Source of the DNA: an uncultured Lachnospiraceae bacterium
GTDB taxonomy: Bacteria; Bacillota; Clostridia; Lachnospirales; Lachnospiraceae
DNA: 33,350 nt
Direction of reading: 5' to 3'
Assembly (NCBI GenBank): GCA_910577165.1
Contig: CAJTLX010000039.1
Location: 1-33,350, forward strand
Shown here: piece by piece, positions 8,179 through 14,822 of the stretch
Numbering within the stretch: position 1 is the first letter of the stretch
Layout: each line of letters begins with the position of its first letter
Made by a program: the position numbers and the translations under genes
Notes under the pieces: generated by a model
Databases searched by the model: none
Seen by the model: the letters and a program-made list of their open reading frames with translations, nothing else
Told to the model about the DNA's origin: nothing

Positions 8179-8296
8179 CTTAATTTTCCCTCCACCACAG
8201 ATTCCCCACAATCAAAAAAATTATTTTCCCTTTCCTGATAATTTTCCGCATTACCAAAAAAATCATGCAGAGAATTGTGTGTATTCAAAAATTTTT

Positions 8297-8314
8297 TGAT
8301 AAAACGTTTTATCA
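8297..8314. promoter_or_regulatory. LacI-type operator O2
   Basis: A perfect 18-bp palindrome, TGATAAAACGTTTTATCA, with the central CG typical of LacI/GalR operators. It is identical to the site at 8357-8374 and the identity extends over 24 bp (8294-8317). It lies about 70-87 bases downstream of the predicted transcription start, inside the leader of the GNAT-rbsK operon. Confidence 0.85.
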
Positions 8315-8356
8315 TTTTAGCAAAAAATAATGTCCTCATGGACTCTGCTTATGTTT

Positions 8357-8374
8357 TGATAAAACGTTTTATCA
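8357..8374. promoter_or_regulatory. LacI-type operator O1
   Basis: A second copy of the perfect 18-bp palindrome TGATAAAACGTTTTATCA, immediately downstream of the predicted -10 box and start site. Centre-to-centre distance to O2 is exactly 60 bp, compatible with same-face binding and a DNA loop held by a LacI-type tetramer or paired dimers. Confidence 0.85.
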
Positions 8375-8388
8375 TTTAACTTAATTGT

Positions 8389-8417
8389 ATGATATCACGG
8401 TTTTCTACTGCTGTCAA
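8389..8417 (-). promoter_or_regulatory. Strong sigma-A promoter of the GNAT-rbsK operon
   Basis: On the minus strand TTGACA (8412-8417), a 17-base spacer and TATCAT (8389-8394). Predicted start about 8382, so O1 covers roughly +9 to +26. This is the layout of a repressor blocking promoter clearance. Confidence 0.82.
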
Positions 8418-8468
8418 TCATTTTTTCTTGTTTTTTCGAATAATATGTCACAATTTTTTAGCGATATT

Positions 8469-8525
8469 TTTATGCATATTGCATAAACGGATACTACGCT
8501 TCATATTTTTTAAGCGAGTACCCGT
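8469..8525. terminator. Hairpin pair after the rRNA methyltransferase gene
   Basis: The stem ACGGATACTACGCTT (8487-8501) pairs with AAGCGAGTACCCGT (8512-8525) with one wobble and one bulge, 22 bases past the methyltransferase stop. Next to it is a smaller perfect palindrome, TTTATGCA and TGCATAAA (8469-8476, 8480-8487). The best T-run (TTTTT at 8525-8529) is on the plus strand although the upstream gene is on the minus strand, so it is either a two-way terminator or a structured element of other use. Confidence 0.5.
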
Positions 8526-8547
8526 TTTTCATATTGAATTATTTTTT

Positions 8548-9744
8548 TTACCGCTCTGTGCAGACCTGGAAAATATAGAATTTCAGATAGTAGGATTCCT
8601 CCGCCTCCCACAAGATCGGGTGATCGGCAGCCTGTGTGCGGTACTCCACCTGGCGAAGCCTCCGGTGTACATTGCGCGCCGCCTGGGAGAGCGTCTGTGC
8701 AAAAAGCTCCGGTGTCATAAAGTGTGAGCAGGAACAGCTTGCCAGATAACCGCCGTCCCTTATCAGCTTCATCGCCCGCAAATTGATCTCGCGGTAGCCC
8801 TTCACCGCGTTTTTTACGGAATCTCTTGATTTTGTAAAGGCGGGCGGATCAAGGATGATTAGATCAAATTTTTCTCCCGCTTCTTCCAAGCTTGGCAGCA
8901 GTTCAAAAACATCCGCGCAGGTAAAGCGCACACGGTCGGAAAGACCATTTAATTCTGCGTTGATCTTCGCTTGTGCAATCCCAAGTTCCGAGGCATCCAC
9001 TCCGAGTACTTCCCTTGCGCCGCCAACTCCCGCATTAAGCGCGAATGAACCTGTATGGGTAAAACAGTCTAACACCCGCATTCCATAACTTAGTTTTTGA
9101 ATGGCAAGGCGATTGTATTTTTGGTCAAGGAAAAATCCCGTTTTCTGTCCCTCCTTAATATCCACCTGATAAAATACGCCATTCTCTTCCATAGTAATCT
9201 TTGTATCAAAAGGTTCGGACAAAAATCCCTTTGTCGGCTCCATCCCCTCAAGTTTTCGCACTTTCGCATCGCTGCGCTCATAAATTCCGCGAATAAAAAT
9301 CCCATCCTCCTTTAGCATCCTCATCAAAAGTGTGAGGATCCGGCTCTTTATCCGGTCAATTCCAAGGGCGAGCGACTGCACAACCAACACATCCACATAT
9401 TTATCCACGACAAGCCCCGGCAAAAAATCCGCCTCGCCAAAAATAATTCGGCAGCTCCCGGTATCCACTGTCCGCTTTCGGTATTCCCATGCGTCGCGCA
9501 CACGCGCCGCAAGAAATTCGTCGTCGATCTCCTGTCCCTTTTTACGGCTCATTATGCGCACACGGATCTTGGAATTTGTATTGATAAATCCCCTCCCCAA
9601 AAAATACCCGTCAAAATCCAGGATATCCACAAGATCTCCATTCTCAAAACTGCCGTTTATCCCCGCGATCTCATTGTCGTAGATCCACGGTCCACCTGCT
9701 TTCAAACTGCGCCCTTCACCTTTTTTTAGTATGATTTCTGCCAT
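8548..9744 (-). CDS. RlmI-like class I SAM-dependent rRNA methyltransferase
   Basis: A 398-residue protein of the RlmI/YccW-like family (RlmI methylates C5 of a cytosine in 23S rRNA). An N-terminal PUA domain (about 1-75, with LKKGEGRSLKAGGPWIYDNEI) is followed by an EEHD-like central part and a Rossmann methyltransferase domain: motif I VLDCFTHTGSFALNAG, VLGVDAS for the adenosine ribose, motif IV DLIILDPPAF, and GGYLASCSCSHF with cysteines expected in m5C enzymes. ATG at 9744, rather than one 12 codons upstream, starts the PUA domain and follows AAAGGCGGGGGA. It comes 53 bases after the GtrA-family gene, probably in the same transcript. Exact target base is inferred from the family. Confidence 0.9.
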   Translation of the reverse strand: MAEIILKKGEGRSLKAGGPWIYDNEIAGINGSFENGDLVDILDFDGYFLGRGFINTNSKIRVRIMSRKKGQEIDDEFLAARVRDAWEYRKRTVDTGSCRIIFGEADFLPGLVVDKYVDVLVVQSLALGIDRIKSRILTLLMRMLKEDGIFIRGIYERSDAKVRKLEGMEPTKGFLSEPFDTKITMEENGVFYQVDIKEGQKTGFFLDQKYNRLAIQKLSYGMRVLDCFTHTGSFALNAGVGGAREVLGVDASELGIAQAKINAELNGLSDRVRFTCADVFELLPSLEEAGEKFDLIILDPPAFTKSRDSVKNAVKGYREINLRAMKLIRDGGYLASCSCSHFMTPELFAQTLSQAARNVHRRLRQVEYRTQAADHPILWEAEESYYLKFYIFQVCTER

Positions 9745-9797
9745 ATTCCCCCGCCTTTCCTTTCTGCGCTTCTTTATCATATCTGACCGTTCACTGT

Positions 9798-10289
9798 TTA
9801 CGCTGATTTTTTTAAGAATACAAATAGTTTGCTAAATACATAATTAAGAATAATTACAATCACTGCCAGAATTGCTTTGATCACCAATCCATTAAATTCC
9901 AGTTGCTTTACAAAAATAAAAATTCCGCCCTCCTCTATCACAAAGGTGAAAAGGCGTGCCGCATAAAATTTTAGAATCTTTCGCCCTTCCGCAGACCAGT
10001 TTGTAAATTTGCTCTCAAATACCCAGAATGCGTTGATCGCGTAGGCAAACGCCACGGTTAACACCCAGTCAAGTGCATTCCCGGAAAGTTCCTCCATCCC
10101 GAATCTCTCCACAAACAGCCAATAAAGCACCCAGTTTACCACGGTGGTCAGCACTCCGGAAATCAGGTAGGTGATCATTTCCCTTGTCATAAAAATATCC
10201 CAGAGTTTAAAAAAAAGCTTGATTAGAGGATTTTTGCTCCCCCGCAGCGCGGATTGCTTCCTCTCATTTTCTTCTTTTTTCGCCACCAT
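9798..10289 (-). CDS. GtrA-like family membrane protein
   Basis: A 163-residue protein with a charged N-terminus and four hydrophobic helices (starting TYLISGVLTTVVNWVLYWLF). The TTVVNWVLYW...AYAINAFWVFESK pattern is characteristic of the GtrA family, whose better known members help move polyprenyl-linked sugars across the membrane for cell-surface glycosylation. Its start, ATG 10289 with AAAAAGGAGGATTAAG, is one base after the stop of the GPH symporter gene, so translation is coupled. No glycosyltransferase lies nearby, so the partner is unknown. Confidence 0.88.
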   Translation of the reverse strand: MVAKKEENERKQSALRGSKNPLIKLFFKLWDIFMTREMITYLISGVLTTVVNWVLYWLFVERFGMEELSGNALDWVLTVAFAYAINAFWVFESKFTNWSAEGRKILKFYAARLFTFVIEEGGIFIFVKQLEFNGLVIKAILAVIVIILNYVFSKLFVFLKKSA

Positions 10290-10290
10290 C

Positions 10291-11742
10291 TTAATCCTCC
10301 TTTTTTTTGCATTTTTTTCTATTAATTTCCTGCATCTTTTCCTTGTCCAATTCATAGTGATGCATTACAAATAAACTGAAAATCCACCCGATCATCGGCA
10401 CAATGCAATACATAAAAATAGTTATTCCCGCCAACTCACCCGTCAATTTATCTTCCACCTGAGGAAGCATATCTGTAAATCCAATCAGTGCCACCATGCC
10501 CCCCACAAAAATTGTCGCAAGTGCCCCGATCACCTGATCCACCAAAGCAAATAATGCCCCCATAAAACCGGGTACATACAGTCCGCTGCGATACACCTCA
10601 TAGTCGGAGCAGTCCGCAATCATCGGCACCACAATACTATTGCTGACCGATTTTGAGCCGTTTAGGAAAATATAAATTGCCATAAATGCAATGGTTGTCC
10701 CGCAGAGATTCGAAAAAGAAATCACGGTCAGATCCGCCGCCATCAAAAATATGGTCATAATTCCCTGGAAAAAGATCGCTGCATACATAAAAATAGTATA
10801 GGTATGTTTCTGTCCAATCCGCTGTGCGATCGAGACACCTAAAGTCACAATTACAAGATTTGGCAGGATGGTGACAAGCCCGATCTGCCCTGCCATCGGA
10901 TAATTTTTCATCATGATCCCAAACAGCATAACTCCGACAGTCACATTATTATATACTGTTGAGGTAAAACGATTTACCGAGGCGGAGAGTACCAGCTGGC
11001 GGATCGGGCGGTTGTGGCGTAGCACTTCCCAGTAATCGCGCAGCTTTATCTTCTTGCTCTTCTCCCCAACATTGTAATACTCCGGCCGATCTTTATTCCA
11101 TATGCCAATAATTCCAAGCACGGTGCAGAGGATGGAAAGTGCGGCAACCACCAGCGTAAACTCGCGAAACAGTGCCGGATTCGTGTAGCCGCCGTATTTT
11201 GGCACCAGGTACGCGGACGCATAGAGTGCGAGTCCGCCGTAGACCGAAGTGACAAATAAAGAGTCAAAATAACTAACGAGCGGGCGCATTTTCGGATTGT
11301 CCGTCATCACGGTCTGTCCGGATTTTGCGACAATCATCTGAAAAGTATAGCCAAATACATAGATAACATAGACAAAAACAAAGTACGGCAGACGCAATAT
11401 CATCGGTATTAAATGCGTTGTATTAAACATCAAAAATACGCTGATAAGCATCAGAGCATTTCCCAACACCATAAACGGACGAAATTTTCCAAATTTTCCT
11501 TCTGAGCGATCGACAATAAACCCCACCATCGGATCAATCAGCCCATCAAATACACGCAGTGCCGTTAAAAGTGCCGACGCAAATACCACGGTGAATCCCA
11601 CAATCCCATTGACGTAGTACGCCACATATTCCATCAAAACCAAATAAAGCGTTGTTGCCGCAGAATTCAGCGAAAACAGCGCTATTTGAAATGCACTGGC
11701 ATTATTATATGCCGGGTCTAGTTTCTTCGTTGAAAATAACAT
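10291..11742 (-). CDS. GPH-family (MelB-like) sugar:cation symporter
   Basis: A 483-residue membrane carrier of the glycoside-pentoside-hexuronide family within the major facilitator superfamily, with about twelve helices. The family-typical loop DGLIDPMVGFIVDRSEGKFGKFRPFMVLG (split by helix 2-3) is clear, including the acidic residues expected to take part in cation coupling, and the mid-protein IADCSDYEVYRSG region fits the family. The longer open frame to 11817 is rejected as start because a consensus promoter (11789-11817) lies inside it; ATG 11742 has GGAAAGGAAACC upstream and begins MLFSTKKLDPAY. Substrate is probably a glycoside, pentoside or uronide. No glycoside hydrolase is adjacent. 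Confidence 0.87.
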   Translation of the reverse strand: MLFSTKKLDPAYNNASAFQIALFSLNSAATTLYLVLMEYVAYYVNGIVGFTVVFASALLTALRVFDGLIDPMVGFIVDRSEGKFGKFRPFMVLGNALMLISVFLMFNTTHLIPMILRLPYFVFVYVIYVFGYTFQMIVAKSGQTVMTDNPKMRPLVSYFDSLFVTSVYGGLALYASAYLVPKYGGYTNPALFREFTLVVAALSILCTVLGIIGIWNKDRPEYYNVGEKSKKIKLRDYWEVLRHNRPIRQLVLSASVNRFTSTVYNNVTVGVMLFGIMMKNYPMAGQIGLVTILPNLVIVTLGVSIAQRIGQKHTYTIFMYAAIFFQGIMTIFLMAADLTVISFSNLCGTTIAFMAIYIFLNGSKSVSNSIVVPMIADCSDYEVYRSGLYVPGFMGALFALVDQVIGALATIFVGGMVALIGFTDMLPQVEDKLTGELAGITIFMYCIVPMIGWIFSLFVMHHYELDKEKMQEINRKKCKKKED

Positions 11743-11788
11743 CTTCCGGTTTCCTTTCCACATATTCCTATCATACTTAGCCATTCCC

Positions 11789-11817
11789 ATTTTACCGACT
11801 GTGACAGACTTTGTCAA
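11789..11817 (-). promoter_or_regulatory. Sigma-A promoter of the GPH symporter operon
   Basis: On the minus strand TTGACA (11812-11817), a 17-base spacer and TAAAAT (11789-11794). The predicted start near 11782 leaves a leader of about 40 bases before ATG 11742, which supports the shorter symporter start. Confidence 0.8.
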
Positions 11818-11973
11818 TTTAAGATTTCCTTAAAATTGGCAGAAAGAAAATTTATGTAAATGCGGGATTTAATTGCATTATCACAAACAATACTGCGGAT
11901 GTTAAAAATACCACCTTACAGGTGCCATCTCCAAAAGAATACCTTACCTGCTGACGAACTATACTTTTTAAAA

Positions 11974-12105
11974 TTATTTTTTCCCAATATAGGCGAGCCC
12001 TGCCAGATACAGAAACAAGAGAGTTGCCGCCGAATAAATCAGATTCCAGATCGACCAATTATGATCAGACAATGCCCCTGACTGCTGAAATAAAAACGCG
12101 TTCAT
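11974..12105 (-). CDS. Possible 43-residue single-helix membrane peptide
   Basis: An ORF of 43 codons beginning MNAFLFQQSG and ending GLAYIGKK, with one hydrophobic segment (LIYSAATLLFLYLAGLAYI) after a polar, Trp-containing stretch (DHNWSIWN). The composition looks like a real transmembrane helix with a positively charged end. However the ATG sits inside the left arm of the 21-bp inverted repeat and no Shine-Dalgarno precedes it. It could be a small membrane protein, a hairpin-controlled peptide, the C-terminal relic of a lost transporter gene, or chance. I do not recognise a family. Confidence 0.3.
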   Translation of the reverse strand: MNAFLFQQSGALSDHNWSIWNLIYSAATLLFLYLAGLAYIGKK

Positions 12106-12145
12106 ATACTGTATATGTTTATACATACAGTATATGAACGCGTTT
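12094..12145 (-). terminator. 21-bp inverted repeat, probable terminator of the era-recO-grpB unit
   Basis: Perfect 21-bp arms (12094-12114 and 12125-12145, outer sequence AAACGCGTTCATATACTG) round a 10-base loop. On the minus strand the stem runs straight into TTTTTATTTC, as expected for a terminator of the GrpB-family gene 100 bases upstream. A short alternative hairpin GTATA-TGTT-TATAC overlaps the loop. The length and perfection also fit a miniature mobile-element remnant. Confidence 0.6.
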
Positions 12146-12245
12146 GGTTTGTCCAGTATTTTTTAAATAAATCGCATTTTGCAATTTTCTTTCATATGTA
12201 ATATGACTATCACAATGATCAGTAGATTAACCAATGGATAAAATT

Positions 12246-12815
12246 TTAGCGATAGAGATTTCTGTAGATCTCCTTTGCCAGCCTGGTATATTGAGAGACA
12301 AAACTATTTTTCGCATTAGTGTACCCATCGCGATCATGTTCATATTTTTTCCAGAGCCGGATCTTCATCCGCTCGTATTCCGCCGCAGTCTCCGGATGTT
12401 CGATCAGATAATCTCTAAAATACAATTCATCATTGTCCCCCGCATATCTTAGATGCAGATGATAGACCTTTTCGGCAAAGCCATGTTCTGTGTAGCCTTT
12501 ATTAAAGGACATCCTGCCTTCTTTTTCGCTCATCAGAAGATATCCATTGCCCTGCAAAATTTCTTTGATCCCCTCGAATACACAGTCGGAAATCACCTCC
12601 ACAAGAATATCAATAATGGGCTTTGCCCAGATCCCTGTAATCGATGTACTCCCGATATGGCTGATCCGCACCAGCTTTTCTTTCGGCAGTATCTTTTCCA
12701 GTGCCGCCTCTTCCTGATTGTACCATTCCTCCCAACAATCCTTATGTCCGGTCAAAAAAATTGGAAACATCTGCCACAGTTCCTCCAGACTCATCTCAGA
12801 AAGCTTTTTTTCCAT
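12246..12815 (-). CDS. GrpB-family (UPF0157) nucleotidyltransferase-like protein
   Basis: A 189-residue protein of the GrpB/UPF0157 family, related to the nucleotidyltransferase fold. The family core IGSTSITGIWAKPIIDILVEV (about residues 52-72) is clear, with later KVYHLHLRYAGDNDELYFRDYL. The biochemical role of the family is poorly known; some members are predicted or fused to act with acetyltransferases or dephospho-CoA kinase. A GGGGAGGGAGCGCGG region precedes the ATG. It is 31 bases after recO and probably the last gene of that transcript, followed by the inverted repeat at 12094-12145. Confidence 0.9.
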   Translation of the reverse strand: MEKKLSEMSLEELWQMFPIFLTGHKDCWEEWYNQEEAALEKILPKEKLVRISHIGSTSITGIWAKPIIDILVEVISDCVFEGIKEILQGNGYLLMSEKEGRMSFNKGYTEHGFAEKVYHLHLRYAGDNDELYFRDYLIEHPETAAEYERMKIRLWKKYEHDRDGYTNAKNSFVSQYTRLAKEIYRNLYR

Positions 12816-12846
12816 CCGCGCTCCCTCCCCTCACAGAGATACAGAT

Positions 12847-13653
12847 TCACTCTTCTTTTGATTTTGCAAAATTTTCCGGATCTTTTTTATCCTCTTTTGC
12901 AAATCCCATCGTCTCAAGCACCTGTAAACTCTTCATCTTTCGCCCGATATGTTTTTTTATGTACTCTTCTACCAGCGCGCCAAACTCAATAAGTACATCC
13001 TCTTTTAAGGAAAACCGATATATCTGTGCGCAGGAGGTTCCAATCACATACTGCATTGCGTACAGACAGGCGGGACTTACCGAAATAATTTTCCCGGCAA
13101 GCCGTTTTGCGCAGGAAGAACATACCACACCATCCTTGTGCAGAGCAAAAGAGTTAAGTTCCTCCTCGCCCTTTTTTCCACAAAAAATACAGGAGAATAC
13201 CTGTGGTGCTTCCCCCTCAATGCTGATTAGTTTCAATTCAAAAATCCGGCGCACCAAAGAGAGCGGGAATTTCCCGCTCTCAAGTGCCCGCAGCGACTGA
13301 TACAAAAGCTTTAATAACTCTCGCTCATCGTTTCCTTCCCTGGCAAAATAGTCAGCGCACTCGCAAAAATACATTCCGAGATAAACCTTTTCCAAATCCT
13401 CTTTTAATCTCGGAAAATAATTGCTTACCTGTGCATTGGTCACGGTGTAGGAATCCCTTCCTGCATAGGCGGTAAACTCCCCGTAGGAAAAGGGCTGACT
13501 GCACGCAAGAAGGGAGCTGTTTGGTCTTCTCGCTCCCCTTGCAAACGCGCTGATCTTGCCGCGTTCCACCGTCAATATTGTCAATCGCTTATCGTATTCT
13601 CCCGCCGGCATAGCCGAAAGCACCATCCCATTCACGGTGAGCGTCCCAATCAT
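12847..13653 (-). CDS. recO: DNA repair protein RecO
   Basis: A 268-residue recombination mediator that helps load RecA at SSB-coated single strands with RecR. It shows the N-terminal OB domain (VNGMVLSAMPAGEYDKRLTILTVERGKISAFARGARR), a helical middle, and a four-cysteine zinc site C155-x2-C158...C178-x2-C181 (CIFC, CSSC). The open frame extends 36 codons further but ATG 13653 matches the family N-terminus and has AGAGGGAGAAAGCG upstream. Its first 65 bases overlap the upstream small acidic ORF in another frame, suggesting coupled translation. Part of the era-recO unit. Confidence 0.95.
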   Translation of the reverse strand: MIGTLTVNGMVLSAMPAGEYDKRLTILTVERGKISAFARGARRPNSSLLACSQPFSYGEFTAYAGRDSYTVTNAQVSNYFPRLKEDLEKVYLGMYFCECADYFAREGNDERELLKLLYQSLRALESGKFPLSLVRRIFELKLISIEGEAPQVFSCIFCGKKGEEELNSFALHKDGVVCSSCAKRLAGKIISVSPACLYAMQYVIGTSCAQIYRFSLKEDVLIEFGALVEEYIKKHIGRKMKSLQVLETMGFAKEDKKDPENFAKSKEE

Positions 13654-13837
13654 CGCTTTCTCCCTCTTCTTCCTCCTCGTATTCATCCGAACACAAGTCA
13701 AACATCTCTTCCGAATCCGGCATCCCATACTCCTCTGGCATTCCGTAAGGCTCTCTGGCACATGCTGTGTAGTTAAGATAATCTAACACGCCGCCCGTCT
13801 GCTCAAATCTTCTCCAGTAATTTTCCTGTTTTCTCAT
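13589..13837 (-). CDS. YqzL-like small protein with acidic C-terminal tail
   Basis: An 82-residue protein with an excellent ribosome site (GGGAGGCGCGATA before ATG). The N-terminal NYWRRFEQTGGVLDYLNY fits the pattern of YqzL (W/F..F..TG....YL.Y), the roughly 47-residue Bacillus protein encoded between era and recO, and this gene is in exactly that position. The remainder is strongly acidic (DEYEEEEEGESDD) with repeated YGMP segments, and its last 65 bases overlap the start of recO in another frame. YqzL has no established function to my knowledge. Identification rests on pattern plus synteny, not on a search. Confidence 0.75.
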   Translation of the reverse strand: MRKQENYWRRFEQTGGVLDYLNYTACAREPYGMPEEYGMPDSEEMFDLCSDEYEEEEEGESDDWDAHREWDGAFGYAGGRIR

Positions 13838-13905
13838 TATCGCGCCTCCCTGTCTGCTTTTAATTTACACAGATAGGTTAACCTCATTGCGAAAATTTAA
13901 ACGAT

Positions 13906-14811
13906 CTAAAAATTGGAATCCTTAAAGCCGAAATTTTTCAGCATCGCTTCACTCTCACGCCAATCTTTTCGAATCTTTACCCAGAGTTTCAAGTTTACTT
14001 TTGTATCCAGCAGATTTTCCATTCCCACACGCGCCTGCGTGCCAATCTTTTTTAACATTGCTCCCTGTTTTCCGATAATAATGCCCTTGTGGGACTCCCG
14101 CTCGCAAATAATGGTCGCGTCAATGTCGATAAGCCTCCCGCCTGTCCGCTCCCTCATCCGCTCGATACAGACGGCAATGCCGTGCGGAATTTCATCGGAG
14201 AGCAGGCGCAGTGCTTTCTCCCTGATAATTTCCGCCACAATCTGCCGCTCCGGCTGATCGGTCACTGTGTCCTCATCATAGTACATGGGTCCTTCAGGAA
14301 GATACTTAAAAATTACATCCACAAGTTTATTGGTATTCTCCGCCTTTAGTGCGGACACTGGCACAATATCCGCAAAATCTATAAGTTCCTTGTAGGCGGC
14401 AATCGATTTTAAAATCTCTTCTTTCTTTACGGTATCGATCTTGTTGATCACAAGCACAACGGGCGTTTTCTGCGCATTGAGTTTCTCTGCGATCGCCTGT
14501 TCTCCCGCCCCGATATAGGTAGTCGGCTCCACCAGCCAGAGAATGACATCCACTTCCATGAGCACACGCTCCGCCACATTTACCATATATTCTCCGAGCT
14601 TGTTTTTCGCCCGGTGAATTCCCGGTGTATCAAGGAAAATAATCTGTCCCCTCTCCTCGGTATATACTGTTTGAATGCGGTTGCGTGTTGTTTGTGGCTT
14701 GTTGGATGTGATCGCGATCTTCTGACCGATCAGTTGATTCATCAGCGTTGATTTTCCGACATTTGGCCGCCCAATCAGGGCAGCAAAGCCGGAATAATAA
14801 ATCTTATCCAT
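13906..14811 (-). CDS. era: GTPase Era
   Basis: A 301-residue essential GTPase that binds 16S rRNA near its 3' end and helps mature the 30S subunit. G1 is GRPNVGKST (14-22), G2 threonines at T41/T42, G3 DTPG (61-64), G4 NKID (123-126), G5 SALK (153-156); the C-terminal KH RNA-binding domain contains IIIGKQGAMLKKIG. The length is normal. The ATG follows GTGAGGGAGA and lies 11 bases after the stop of the M16C peptidase gene, so co-transcription is near certain. Downstream are the YqzL-like gene (68-base gap) and recO. Confidence 0.97.
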   Translation of the reverse strand: MDKIYYSGFAALIGRPNVGKSTLMNQLIGQKIAITSNKPQTTRNRIQTVYTEERGQIIFLDTPGIHRAKNKLGEYMVNVAERVLMEVDVILWLVEPTTYIGAGEQAIAEKLNAQKTPVVLVINKIDTVKKEEILKSIAAYKELIDFADIVPVSALKAENTNKLVDVIFKYLPEGPMYYDEDTVTDQPERQIVAEIIREKALRLLSDEIPHGIAVCIERMRERTGGRLIDIDATIICERESHKGIIIGKQGAMLKKIGTQARVGMENLLDTKVNLKLWVKIRKDWRESEAMLKNFGFKDSNF

Positions 14812-14822
14812 TCTCCCTCACA

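Larger units (their letters stand above)
11743..12245. other. 503-base gap between the GPH symporter and GrpB-family genes
   Basis: Contains the symporter promoter (11789-11817), a possible 43-codon ORF (11974-12105) and a 21-bp inverted repeat (12094-12145). The stretches 11818-11973 and 12146-12245 show no convincing gene, repeat or RNA to me. Confidence 0.6.

Noticed and set aside
8082..8339. 85-codon minus-strand ORF overlapping the start of the GNAT gene and operator O2
   Set aside because: It lies in the operon leader, contains an operator, overlaps the GNAT gene in another frame, and has low-complexity Lys/Asn/Phe composition; no good ribosome site.
11852..12058. 68-codon minus-strand ORF in the gap after the GPH gene
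   Set aside because: No ribosome site or domain-like composition; the alternative frame (11974-12105) is more protein-like.
12847..13761. Longer RecO start at 13761
   Set aside because: The extra 36 residues do not resemble RecO, overlap the YqzL-like gene more deeply, and the internal ATG at 13653 has a ribosome site.
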